Below the pieces are notes generated by a model. It worked only from the letters and a program-made list of their open reading frames with translations, ran no database searches and was not told the origin of the DNA. The translations under genes and the position numbers were made by a program. A DNA stretch of 64,000 nt from Vesta saturnalis (taxonomy: Eukaryota; Arthropoda; Insecta; Coleoptera; Lampyridae): positions 771,501 to 835,500 of the forward strand of contig JARFJB010000762.1 in NCBI GenBank assembly GCA_036346205.1. The letters are read 5' to 3'. Below, in pieces: positions 19,721-30,949 of the stretch (positions are counted from its first letter, which is position 1; each line of letters starts with the position of its first letter).

Positions 19721-20190
19721 ATAGAGTATAGCATCAAGTTTGTTATTTACTACGAAACTAACACACAGAAGCTCACTGGCTGCATTTATACGCCGAGCCA
19801 CAAACAAGTCTCAACAGGGATGAACTTGTTTACCGGTACGCAAATAACGCATGCAATATGCGCAATAATGTAGCAATATTATGTAAGTTATTCATATTTA
19901 TGAAAATAATACAAAACTAATAAAATACCTTCGTCTATGATAATAATCTGCTTCTCGTTCTTCTAATTTGAACCACACAAATCACCAGGTAATATAGACC
20001 CAAACACAGTGAGTGTAACACATGCAATAAAAAAAATTAATTATAATTTTCTAATATCAATCTAAGTACACCGTTATTAGAGTAATGAAATAAAAGTCAT
20101 GCCGTGGCAACGAAATATTTAAATAAATTAACAAATTATGCACATTAGAAGAAGCGATTGGGTCATATTGACCCAAACACAATAGGAGGG

Positions 20191-20330
20191 TTAAACAAAC
20201 GAAATATGTACCTAAATAACGCAGTATCAACGATTTAAAATGGTTTTAAACATCGAGATGTTAAAAATGACGGAGTGTGTTAATTCGCGCGGTACGTTTA
20301 TTGTTTACTAAAACATAACCTCTACTTCAT
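20191..20330 (+). repeat. left copy of the promoter-plus-exon unit, part 2
   Basis: Resumes at TTAAACAAACGAAATATGTACC, matching the minus strand at about 21396 downward. It continues through GTTTTAAACATCGAG and CGCGCGGTACGTTTATT (right copy: CTGCGAGGTATGTTTATT). The splice donor seen in the right copy is changed to GGTACG here and about 20 bp are inserted, so the exon is no longer open. Confidence 0.7.
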
Positions 20331-21309
20331 TTCATATATATTCCGCTTCTGTGCTTCTAACGCTAACCGCTCATTAATTGAGCGTTTTTATTATATTAAG
20401 TGATCTATTTCCACATCTTTACCCTTTTTTTACGTACTTCCCATTTCGTGAGTACACAATTGAGCTTTTCCTCGTGGCGTCAGAAGCGCATGTCAAATGT
20501 CAAAAAACAGCTCAGCGGGAGCAACGTTTTGTATGCATTTAAAAGAACGGTTTGGCAAACAAATTATTTTAAGGGACAAAGCGATAAAATTATTCTTTGT
20601 AGTTTCAAAAAGTTTAATTATGATGAGCGTACTTGTAGTCGGTGACAATCTGTGAACAATTTTCTGTGGAACTTAAACCAGTTCAGGGTTGATTTTTTTT
20701 CTTAATTTATTGAATTAAGAATGCATTAATGTCTTTCACTTTTATTACCGTAATAAACTCGTTCTTTTGAGAAAGTGACAAATACTTCCTTTTTTAGATA
20801 AAATCTGATAACAAATAAAGGACGTGGATTTACTTTCACAATTTGTGAAAAATTTAAGTTCAGTCTGAGTAACGTTTTTTAAATTATTAAATTTCCAATA
20901 AAGCTGAGGTCATTAGTGCTACAACTTGTATACATGTATAATACACTTGTAGTTTTTGTCTAATTACAGTTTAATAAAAAAAAGTAATTCGTGAATGATC
21001 ATTAGCTACATAGCCCTTGTATAATTCATAGATTTGTACTTTTTTGTTTAAAATTGATTATTTAATAAGGCTTTGGCTGTTTCTTCTTAAGAAACGACGT
21101 ATAATATTTATAATTAATTGTGGTGTAACCCGCATACAAAACGAAACTTCACCATGCAATTTTGGTTAATTCACGCAGGCTTAACTCTATTCATCAAAAA
21201 CGATATTTTTATTAAATACACATGAATTTTCCTCAATACCCATATAAACACTAACGGTCTGACCCGTATGAGCTGCTTGGGTGAAGTTTGTGACGTCAAC
21301 TGATGACGT
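20331..21309. other. AT-rich, no gene recognised
   Basis: Spacer between the two inverted copies. A short palindrome GCTCATTAATTGAGC lies near 20368-20384. No supported coding region. Confidence 0.45.
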
Positions 21310-21607
21310 ACTTGGAAAAGCCTAATAAACATACCTCGCAGGTTAGTGCAATGCTCCTCGATGTTTAAAACTATTTTAGGTACATGTTTCGTTTGTTTAA
21401 AAATTAAAAGGTTAGCGTTGTTGAATTGAGAGGTAAGTATTCTTATTTCTCTTTTACTGTCCATTAAATCATGGTTTTAAGTGAGCGTTAAAATATTATA
21501 GGTTAAGTAACGTATACATAAGGGTCAACAAAAAAAACCACCCAATTTCTGGACAAAAAAAGCACCTGTCCAGATTTTCAAATTTTCTCGGACATTTTTG
21601 ACGTTAC
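21310..21607 (-). repeat. right copy of the promoter-plus-exon unit
   Basis: Uninterrupted inverted copy of 15417-15608 plus 20191-20330. It carries the exon described in the next entry, with roughly 130 bp of conserved upstream sequence that includes GTTGACCCTTATGTATACG. Confidence 0.75.
21335..21464 (-). CDS. first-exon-like 43-codon open frame, function unknown
   Basis: ATG at 21464, reading MDSKREIRILTSQFNNANLL then IFKQTKHVPKIVLNIEEHCT and NLR, with one base left over. It ends at a good donor (CTGCGAG|GTATGT, intron from 21334). The sequence is lysine- and hydrophobic-rich with no motif I know. The upstream 130 bp is shared with the inverted copy, so promoter and exon were duplicated together. 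No following exon was identified on the minus strand. It may be the 5' end of an unrecognised transposon gene or of a host gene. Confidence 0.3.
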
Positions 21608-21609
21608 AC

Positions 21610-22436
21610 TATTCGGCTCTATTCCTGCATAGTTATACAGTTCCTACTATCTATAGATGACAATTTGTGGATGTACTAGTAGGTATACGAGAAAAAGTTT
21701 TATGTAAGCATGTGGTTTGTCTTTAGCACAGCTTTGAAATACGTTCATACATACATAGTGTCCTATTTGTACCTGATACACCATACATGATGAAATTAAT
21801 AGGTGTCTATTACTTAGAGTTTAGAAAATTTTCATGACTAGTTATCGTTAACCTGACTTAGAACAAAAAAACCAGATTAATTCTTTCACATTTTTCTTTA
21901 AATGGAAGCATATTTTTCTTAGTAACACTTAGTTAAGTGTTAAGTGCTACTTAACTACTACTATTGGCGAAAACCGCCAAGGCTCAACATTATATCCTGT
22001 CCCAGAAGTAAATAATATTAATCGTGATATTTATGCTCCCTCAATGTAAGTTCCGTTTTTAAGACAATTAGTTTGTTACGAAATCTCAGTTATTCTAACC
22101 GCCATTCGAGAAGTGTTTGCTTAAAAGCGTTTTTCGGTAATTTTAATTAACATTCTATGACCTGCATATTTACGTAAATTCCTTTTTCCTGGAGATATAA
22201 ACATGTACTTGTTAGTCTTCTGTTTTGTTTGTATTAAAGGCCCGTTATGTGAAGGCTTGTAAAGTATTTCCACAGTCCTGTAATTCGTGTTGGGTACGGC
22301 TCAAGAAAATATCAAGGATCTCATAATTTGTTTAGATTAACTATTTATTGAGGAAGACCCCAAATCAATTTACGCTGTTTATGTAAATACAATTCCTTAA
22401 TAAAACCTAATTTTCCTGTTAACGCAAATTTTCAGT

Positions 22437-22438
<2 letters not shown>
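21610..22438. other. no gene recognised
   Basis: AT-rich sequence with no supported feature. It ends in a (TA)n tract. Confidence 0.45.

Positions 22439-22478
<40 letters not shown>
22439..22478. repeat. (TA)n microsatellite
   Basis: About 38 bp of uninterrupted TA dinucleotides. Confidence 0.95.
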
Positions 22479-22587
22479 CTTTTTAGTGGTTACGCAGTAG
22501 TTTATTGGGCATGTTGTGTAACCTAATGCACAGGTGTATTGCGCCTAAGCGCTTCGCGCATTATTGAGATCGATATGGGTTTCATTT

Positions 22588-22965
22588 CTACACTTTTTTT
22601 CTTATCGGATTTTCTGATAGTGCGATGTACGTGACTTCTTTGAGTTTCCAGCGAGTTGTATTCTCGTCCTTTGCCACTATCTGTATGTTGTCCCATTGGA
22701 TGTGGTGGTCTTCGTTCCAGACATGTTCGGAGATTCTTGATCTTTCTGTTTCACCTTGCGGCGTTGTTCTTATGTTCCTGAGTTCGCGCTTTGAGTGGTC
22801 TACTGCTCTCTGCTGTGTATGCTCTGTCGTATTCGCAAGGTAGGTTGTGTACACAATTCTTGGAATTCTGGTATTCATTGTGTGATTTGGTTTTGATTAG
22901 TATTCCCTTGAGCGTTCTTGTCGATTTGAAATCAGTACGTATCTTATATATAAACCACATTAATC
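22588..22965 (-). pseudogene. Penelope-like element, GIY-YIG endonuclease fragment
   Basis: Minus strand. 22960-22751 reads RTLKGILIKTKS and CVHNLPCEYDRAYTAESSRP, the degraded GIY-YIG core of Penelope elements (normally ending GRxYIGET). A frameshift then leads to ERSRISEHVWNEDHHIQWDN and WKLKEVTYIALSENPI to 22588. This is the C-terminal nuclease end of the protein. The reverse transcriptase domain that should precede it (higher coordinates) is not visible, so the copy is 5' truncated, as is common for the family. Confidence 0.75.
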
Positions 22966-23639
22966 ATTTCATATGATACCTTGACTTTTAGAAGAACTGA
23001 ATAATAAGAAAACGTATTGAAAAATACCCTGTTTTTCTAACAATGCTTTGTGTACTGCACTCTCGTATGATCAAGTAGAAGACTTTCTTTGTGGCACCAA
23101 CTTATACATTTTTGGTCAATTGACGTGTATTAATTTTGTTACCGTAGCTAACTGCTATTCCAAGCTGAAACTAACATAACTCCATGAGCTTCCAAGCTGA
23201 AGTTTTTGTGCAATTATTTTTGGTGGCTGAAAATATTTATTGGCTTATTGCATGCACTCTAATGATGTACCGCCTGTTATTATCCTACAGTCTACAACAA
23301 AATATGCCAAATTGTTATCTAATTAGTTTTTGTTCGGGCGTTCATAATATTGGAACCCTCCTTGCCAAGAATTTTTTCATGTCTAGTTTATCATGTGCGA
23401 TTGTTATACTTGGTCTAGGTAAGATTGGAGCTTTACCAAAGGCAGAAACTTCCATACGACTATCTTCGAAAACAATTGCCTCCATTGTGTTGCAATCATA
23501 AACATTAATCGCATATGCAGGTTTTTCTTCTTTAATTCATGGAGCTGCATGGGAGAATTTTTTTTCTCAGTAGTCCATTAAGGCCTTGCGACATTTTAAT
23601 CTCATAACACGCATTTGTCAATGTCGTTGGACTTTCTAT
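22966..23639. other. mostly unrecognised; possible exon-like stretch on minus strand
   Basis: On the minus strand at about 23532-23349 a frame reads YAINVYDCNTMEAIVFEDSR, SAFGKAPILPRP and DKLDMKKFLARRVPIL before a stop. Its composition looks protein-like, but I cannot name a family and saw no flanking exons. The rest is unassigned. Confidence 0.25.
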
Positions 23640-24090
23640 TGGCAACGCATTCCAGCAGTTCTTGTCAGAACCCGTGAATGCGGTATAGAAGGAAACGTAT
23701 CATCGGCGCTATACCAGTTTCTATCTAGGCCATTCCTACATTCCATGATGTTCTAGTCTTTCACAAGGGAAAGTGGTATAATTCGAATTATATCACTTTC
23801 GTTCTTTTCCATTTTCCTTCTATACCACTTTTTCTCTAGATCAGCTTCCAATTATACAAGTTTCTCCAAATATTACATTTCTTAGTGTCATATTTGTGAA
23901 AACTTGTATACTTGGAAACTGGTCTAGAGAGAAAGTAGTATAGAAAGAAATTGGTATAGAAGGAATGTGATATAATTATAATTATACCAGCTTCCCTAAT
24001 TATAGTACCAGAGAAACTTTTATCATTGGAAACTGGTCTAGAGAGAAAGTGGTATAACGCCGATTAGGTACACCAGTTTTCTACTATATT
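23640..24090. repeat. fold-back cluster built on a TCTAGA-centred motif
   Basis: The unit GGAAACTGGTCTAGAGAGAA followed by GTRGTATA occurs directly at about 23915 and 24027, and inverted as TATACCACTTTTTCTCTAGA-TCAGCTTCC at about 23822. Further GGTATAGAAGGAA and TATACCAGTTTC pieces lie at 23666 and 23711. Several arms can pair with each other. No coding. Confidence 0.7.
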
Positions 24091-25492
24091 AGTTTAACCC
24101 GATTCTTCTTGTCATGTTTACTTACATTTTTTTGCCCCCTTTGTAAAATTTCTCTAATTTGGGTAACAATTTATTATTATCTCAAATTATTCCATCTTTT
24201 GCTAAATGACATTTGATAAATCAGTGTTAAAATGTAAAATAGACATTTTGTTATCATCCACTTGAACTTATAACCTAAAAAAATGATCCAGTCGATACTG
24301 TAAATGAAATTGCGTAAATTAAATACAAATTAAGAGGTCCAGAAGTTAAAAATGTTGATATTTTTTTATGTGTCAAGGATGCAGCTGGGTAAGAAAAATT
24401 GTTTTTTTAATTGTAAGTATATTCATATTACTCTTATCTGTGTGTTTATCAGTAATGATACAATGATAAGGTGATTATTTAAAGATATTCTTTTTTTTTC
24501 ATCTATTTTTAAATTGATAACTGTCACTAACAACCATCTAACAAAGACTATTAATAACATAAAATTACCTATTAGTTAATTTTTTAATTATCTCTTATTT
24601 TTGCCCGTCAGCGCTCACCGAAGTTTACTGCCGCACTTACGTTCAGACACTGAACAACGTTATGTTATTTATTTTTCTTCTACGGAATAAATGCTAGTTT
24701 AGTATCGATTAAGTGATTGATAATAGTCTTAGTTTTTCAAATCTATAGATTTTTCTGCAATTTAAAATAAATTATCAATTCATAACAATGTAACTGGTAT
24801 TCAAATACGAGACCGGATATTTGCAGTGCGTGGACTAACCCACTGGTCTACCTTGGCCGAGAAAAAGTAACGAGTTAGAAATAAATTGTTTATAGATTTT
24901 AATGATTAAATTAAAATAATTGGTACCTTACGGGATTAACTCAGATTATAGGTAACGTTGTCGTCTTCTGGTGACCTGGATTTCCCCGTAGTCTAAGTAG
25001 TTATCGATCTAGGTAGGCCCAACTGAGGTGTCGACAACCAGGAGCCTCGAAAAATTTATGGAACACTGCATAGTCCTCCACTACAATGATCATATATTAA
25101 GTACCGTTTTACCTCTCAAAGAGCGAAAATGAGTAAATTGATATATTAATGCAAGGAAAATTTAAATACCTGGACTGTAATTAAAAGTAAAAGAAATATG
25201 AACATTTAACCCAAAAGAAAAGTCTAAATTAAAAAATTGATTAACCGGATGGTAATGAAAAAAATAATTAAATGTATACACCATTAGTTATGAAAGAAAG
25301 TTTTTGATTTTATAAAAAGTAGTACAAAAAATGAGCGATAAACGAATTATCTTGAAAAAAGGTTTAATTAAATAGATGTTTATAATAAGAAAAGGTAACA
25401 AATAGTAACAGACAAATAATTTTGTAAAAATAAGTTCAGTTAACCGCCAAAAATTTACTAAGCGACAAAATCATTTTTAGTCAATTACAAAG
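24090..25492. other. no gene recognised; one tRNA-like segment
   Basis: AT-rich, unassigned. On the minus strand at about 24862-24794 a tRNA-like head is faintly visible: TAGACCAGTGGGTTAGTCCA as A-box region, CTGCAAA as possible loop, and TTTGAATACC in place of a B box. It is too degraded to call, and a SINE relic is likely. 24960-25080 is somewhat GC-richer. Confidence 0.35.
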
Positions 25493-26632
25493 TGTAGGTA
25501 GCGGACCGCGAAAATTTTATTATTGTAATAAACGTTTGTCAAATCGCCATTGTGACCACGATAGATAGTGGATTTTTAATATCTTGATAATACGTCGTAA
25601 TTTACTAATGTCTTTAAAATATTTTATTTATATATTTTTATGCAAGGAATGTGGGATTATTTGTAATTAATATTTGTCTAGGGTTGTAAAACACATGTTG
25701 GGAGGTGAGTAACAGGTGCACGCTTAAAAATGCTTTACTGAAGGGGCGTAACGAATCATTGGAATTTCTTGTGGGCACACTTGATTTTTAAAAAATGTTA
25801 TTGATCTAATGATTAATTACGGATGAACAGAGCGCAAATCCTAAGGGATCTTTGTTTGATACATTGAAACCCGAGACGTAAATTAAGTGTTTGTTACGAA
25901 CGAATGCACATTTTTAAAATTAAGGTGTCGTGCAATTATTAATACGAAACGAAACGGAAATTAATGTTTCTTGGTTTTATATTATCGTTGAAAAATAGGG
26001 GTTGATTTCGGGAGTAAAGTTAGTTAGGTTTGAAATCGGGGGAAAAGTTAGTTACATTTAGTGTCAATCGAGCCAGATCGATTTTTGGGTTAATTAAATG
26101 CCTTCATTGTAAACAGCCTTTAAAATAATTCTTACGTGTACATTTTTCTTTTGAATTCGCCAACGCTAAGTTGTCTTTTCTTTCGGGGCTAAACCCCGTA
26201 TGTTAACGACGTGGCTGTGATCAATTAAGGAAATATTTATTCTAGTGTAAGTATGTATTTTTATATAAATGAAAGCTCGCAGCCATTCATTTTACCAGCC
26301 TATGTAACGTATTAAAAGAATCAAATATTGCCTTGCAAATGTATCTTATTCGTACGCGGACTCATTAAGCTGAAATCTGCTAAAATAAAAGACAGCACAG
26401 GGCCCTGTCACTCTGATATTTGTGCGAATTAGCATTGTTGGTTGTTGTTTATATTTATATTTGTGTAGAAGTGGGCTGATGAACGGGTACATGGTACCGC
26501 TTTGGTTACTAATTGTAAATTGAGAGTGAAGTCAAGATAAATCACTTAGCGATTGTTTTGTTCTTGAATTTGCATTATTGCAAATACGTTCAAATTACAC
26601 TTTTCAAGATAGGGTACCTGGGGGACGCTACA
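25493..26632. mobile_element. probable solo LTR, copy 1 of a repeat also at 50714
   Basis: 1140 bp starting TGTAGGTAGCGGAC and ending GGGACGCTACA (TG...CA with matching TGTAG/CTACA tips), flanked by AAAG on both sides (25489-25492 and 26633-26636). A direct-orientation homologue lies at 50714-52971. There is no coding. Size, TG...CA ends and a 4-bp duplication fit a solo LTR of a Gypsy or BEL element. The internal region is not in the window, so the class is unproven. Confidence 0.65.
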
Positions 26633-27990
26633 AAAGACATTTACTGTATCTCCATATTTTAAAACGTTTTAAGTAAAATTTCATTGCCAATAAGAGCGGG
26701 GTGACGTGGAAATAACCTATTTTAATTAATTAAAATTGTAACGAAAGTTTGGGATGTTGTATTTTCTAGATCTCAAATCAATTACAAAAGATGTTAAGAT
26801 TGTGTGCTCTTACAAATTAGATGTTTTGGAAGCATTTGAAATTTATAAATATAAAGTATCTTTAATAAACGAATAGGTTCATCTTATAGGCTCACCCTTA
26901 ACAGGCATTTGTAACCTTCCTAATTAGAGGAGGGTATATGGAGGATGGGAATGAGTAATGCTAGCTCAGCGAGATAATTAATCTTCAATCGAAGTCTTCT
27001 TAAATAATGGTCATTGCGATTACATACTTCCATATAGGATAGGTATAATAATCGATGCATTACTGGACAAGTAGTTACTTCCACAGATTAATTAGGATTA
27101 AAATCCAAAAGGTGTAAAATAAATCTTCAAAATGATTTTCAATGCACCAGAAATTAAAACTTATGAAGGGTACTCTGTAAATGCTCAAATAGGTAATTAA
27201 GCTTTTATTCATAATTGATTTTCTACATAGCTCTTCATTAAAGAGCAAGGCAAATAAAATGAGATAGGTAATAAGGTAATGTAATGTTACAAGAACGTGG
27301 TCATTAACGATTCCTACCCATAATAAAAGTTCTTAGATACTTATTAGTGAATGAATTTCATCTCACCAAACGACATATTCAGAAGTAATTAGTGATATAA
27401 TTAATTCAACAAAATAGGCATTTTTTTGGAATGATGATACTGGAAAGCATCTTTTCGCATTGTCGAGTGAAGACAACCCTTTTGCGCCTTCAGAAAGCTT
27501 CAGAATGTATTAACATTAACCGAAAGCACAGGAATTCAAATTGTATAATAAAATTTGTAAAAAAAACAACTGTAAAGGTAATGCAATTAATATAATGCTT
27601 TTGAGAAAAAATAATGTATGTGCACAAGCTTGTTTTTGTTGGGATTAGACGTAAACCTAGTCACTGTCAGAGATGGTGCTGTGTTGCCGTCTTTTATTCA
27701 TCGATATTTTGAGGTTACAGATGACATTATTCTGACAATTTGTAATAGTGAGATCTGTATTTTCATTCTTCGGTTGCCAAAATGCCCAAGCAAATGTATA
27801 GTCGATGCAAAGAACTCATGGCATCATGTATTAGCTATTTCGAGCAAAAAAGGGATAATAATGGGCCTCTGTTGCCCTTAAATGCTGTTCGAGAGGGAAC
27901 ATTTGGATAATACATATAAAATAATTGTACTGCAAGAGTATTTTATTGTAGCGTGTAGCTGCTACTTTAAGCGTCAGTTCAAGGGCAGTA
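26633..27990. other. AT-rich, no gene recognised
   Basis: About 1.36 kb with no supported feature. An 87-codon open frame on the plus strand at 27618-27881 shows no family resemblance and is probably chance. Confidence 0.45.
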
Positions 27991-27999
27991 AGCAGTATC

Positions 28000-29340
28000 T
28001 CTCAAGCAGAGAAAAACAATGAGCAGTTAAAGTTTCCAAAGAAAGATCGTTGTTATTCTAAGCGAGTTACAAACACAGCAACATTAAATACAAGCGGTAT
28101 TCGTGATATTATTTATAATATGTACCAAAGAAGTAAGTACAAGTAAGAACAACATTTTGCAATAGTCTTTTATAAGATTGAATTTATTATTATATTTATC
28201 ATTAAGAACATTAATATAATAAAAACGTTTTATCCTGTATGGTTTTAGAACAACACATAACCATTCAATCCCTGTGGTCCCAACTAAAAGATAGGGAATT
28301 ATTCAATGGCAGTACCACTTCTTTGAGAAGATTGTTCAAAGAACTTAAATGGATACAGGATAATCCACGACGTGGACTCATGGAACTACCGAATGTGACT
28401 TTGAAAGAGTGGAATTCCTGAGATCATATAAACAAGCTAAGGATGATGCCCTCTACCAGTTTGTATTCCTTGATGAGACCTGGATATTTTAAAATGGAAC
28501 GATCGGTCGTTCTTGGCAAAATGAAAATCTAAAGAGTGTTAAAACTACTAAACAGATGGGAAAAGATTGGACTATAATACAAATAAGTTTTTAAACTAAA
28601 ATTTAGATAAACTCCCCTTTCAGTAATATTATACTTCATGCAGGGAGCAAAAATGAATTTATTGAGGGTTGTGAAGCAATGTTTTGTTCAAAAAGTAAAC
28701 TTGGCGATTATCATGAACCAGGAAAACTTCTTGAAATGGTTTGAATATTAGTTGTTGCAAAACCTACAGAATCCTTCTCTGATTATACTGGATAATGCAT
28801 CTTACCACAGCATGTTATTGGAGAAAACGCCTACCACTGCATGGAAAAAAGTGCTATCCCCAATACAAATATGAAGTTTAAAACCGAACTTTTGCATATT
28901 GTCTTTCAGTAAGGACACAAATACACAGTGTCTACATAAATTATTAAACACAGCTCTATTTTAGAAACACACCACCCAAAAAGTTTGTAGTGGACGAGCT
29001 GTTAGAACAGTATGGACACAAAGTCTTCCTCCTTACCATTGCATATTCAACCCTATTGAATTAATTTGGGGCATAGCAAAAAATTATTACAATAGGCATA
29101 TTGGTAGGGATGGTAACAGTGAGAATGACTCCCTGAATATGTGGGGCTCGGGGCATTACTGGTTACTCCAGATATGTGGAAAGATTCTGTAAAACATACC
29201 GAAGAAGAAATTTTTAGGTGGTATGAGAGAGAAAGAATATTTGAGCGCCCAGATGTCCGTCTTCTGATTATAAATTTTGAAAGTGATGACAATGACACTA
29301 ATAACGAAACAGATTTAGAAAATGAATCAGTTTTTGACGC
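28000..29340 (+). pseudogene. DDE (DDE_3, IS630-like) transposase relic with introns
   Basis: Plus strand. Exon-like KNNEQLKFPKKDRCYSKRV (about 28015-28075) leads to a donor AGAA|GTAAGT and an acceptor GTTTTAG|AA, giving an intron at 28133-28248. The next stretch reads SLWSQLKDRELFNGSTTSLR and LMELPNV. In a shifted frame come VFLDETWIF (first Asp) and IGRSWQNENLKSVKTTKQMG. A second intron ends at CTTTCAG (28621-28623), then IILHAGSKNEFIEGCEAMFC, LIILDNAS-like text (second Asp) and a degraded FNPIELIWG (acid 3, Glu). The tail 29141-29330 reads DMWKDSVKHTEEEIFRWYER and ends acidic. This is a distinct insect Tc1/IS630-type family with Glu as third acid. Dead copy. Confidence 0.7.
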
Positions 29341-29835
29341 TTTTAGGGAAAATTTTAAAATAGCTTACATATCTGTTAATAAATCATTTAATTATTTACT
29401 TGTTTATTTATTTACTTATCGAAAAAATGTGGGACCAGTTACAAAGATATGTATCGTTATTTATGCAACCAATAATTCAGTAATTAAGATTTATTGGTGA
29501 TTGCATAAGAAGAAGTAATATTATTTGTTGGCAAATTAAGTATTTCTTGATAAATCTGGCAATACTGTAAATGTAGACGTCATCAAACGCGCTCCACTTT
29601 GTTTGGCTTTAACTATAGTGAAAAAACTGGGCTCTACAATTAAATGTGAAGAGCTTGGTAAAGCACTGTTTGCTATTAGAGATTTTCGTCGAAGTACTTT
29701 TCCATTTTTACTTTCTTGCTAAACAAGAAAATATTGCGGTCAAAAAAAATCGAAAAAAATAAGTTGCGTTATTTTGATGTTTTAGGACTCCCTGAACCCG
29801 AAAAAATAAATTTTAGAAAATTTTTCAAAATGTCC
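29341..29835. other. no gene recognised
   Basis: Tail of the DDE relic followed by AT-rich sequence. The phrase AAAATGTCCGTCTGTG leads into the microsatellite, and a similar TTTGTGTCCGTCTGTC occurs at about 38071, suggesting a shared interspersed repeat. Confidence 0.4.
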
Positions 29836-30110
29836 GTCTGTGTGTGCGTGCGTGCGTGCGCGGGTGTGTGTGTGTGGGTGCGTGCGTGGGTGTGTGCGTG
29901 AGTGTGTGTGTGGGTAGGTGCGTGTGTGCGTGGGAGCGCGTGCCTGAGTGAATGCGTGCGTGCGTGGGTGTGTGCGTGCGTGCGCGCGCGTGCGTGTGCG
30001 TGCGTGCATGTACGCGCGTGGGTGCGTGCGTGCGTGTGTGCGTGCGTGTGTGCATGCGTGCGTGAGTGTGTGTGTGTGGGTGCGTGCGTGCGTGCGTGTG
30101 TGTGTGTGTG
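29836..30110. repeat. GTGC/GTGT microsatellite, ~275 bp
   Basis: Imperfect run of GTGTGTGC, GTGCGTGC and GCGCGTGC units. All six frames are long and open with Arg/Thr/His or Cys/Val repeats, which is an artefact of the repeat, not coding. Confidence 0.95.
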
Positions 30111-30949
30111 TCGGTGATTACTTGCCCAGCCGAAACTATACGGACGATTTTGATGAAATTTGAATTGAAGGCTTACGAAATAATTTCGTCGACAAAACAA
30201 GCTTTTAAACGCAATAGGTATACAGGGTGTTATTTTGGGGGCAAATTTTCAAATTTTAACATAGAAGATTGAAATTCAGGTCATCAATAACTCCCATGAA
30301 ATGCAATTTTTTAAAACTTTCAAAATTGAATATGGCCGCACTTACAGTTACGTATACATTTTTTTTTGTAGTAATTTATATTTCTGATACCGTTCAAGAT
30401 ATAAAAGGATATGCGTAGTTAAATAAAGGTTCTTTAAAGAGATTTCTTTACGTAACAATTATGATATCAAATTGCGTATATTTAAGGAGTCAAACTTAAG
30501 GAATTATTCGAAATTGATTTATTCAAAAATCTCTCTAAGCATTTTTTTGTTTTTTATATTTTGTAGGCAACCAGCCACTCTTATGAATGCAACTAACTTG
30601 CTTCTTCTAAAGTTACTAGAATAGGAGATATGAATTTCAAATATTTAATATTGATATTGTTATAACTTTCTAACTATTTTGGTTACAAACTTGGGATTTT
30701 GGAAATAAACTTTGTTTATTTGCGCTAATGAAATGATATTATCCTGATGAAAACACTGCTTCCGGTTTTTCCGGAAATTGAAAACATTCCTCGTATTGCT
30801 GGTATAACATACACATGCTCTTACTTTATTTGAAAGGGAGCGAAATTTTATTTAAAATGATATGAAACAGTCCGTAGTTACCTTGAAAGATAAGCGAAAT
30901 ATCTGTGTGTTAAAAATACAAGACATGGCAAAAAAATTACCTCAAGGTC
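30111..30949. other. interspersed-repeat-like DNA, no gene recognised
   Basis: GATTACTTGCCCAGCC and following text look like the flank of a dispersed repeat. TACAGGGTGTTATTTTGGGG at about 30222 resembles a mariner inverted-repeat tip, but no partner was found. Otherwise unassigned. Confidence 0.35.

Larger units (their letters stand above)
15609..20190 (-). mobile_element. piggyBac element #3 containing a DD41D mariner
   Basis: Terminal repeats CCCTCCTATTGTGTT at both ends (15609 rightward, 20190 leftward), each followed by a GGGTCA...TGACCC-type palindrome. Flanks are TTAG (15605-15608) and TTAA (20191-20194), the piggyBac target. Without the 2406-bp mariner and its TA duplication the element is about 2.17 kb, normal for the family. 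The target lies in a duplicated exon-like unit. Confidence 0.9.

Noticed and set aside
24794..24862. tRNA-Cys-like gene on the minus strand
   Set aside because: An anticodon GCA can be read, but neither the anticodon stem nor the acceptor stem pairs. At most a SINE relic.
29769..30200. Long open frames rich in His/Arg/Thr or Cys/Val on both strands
   Set aside because: They are translations of the GTGC/GTGT microsatellite. All frames are open for the same reason and there is no conserved domain.
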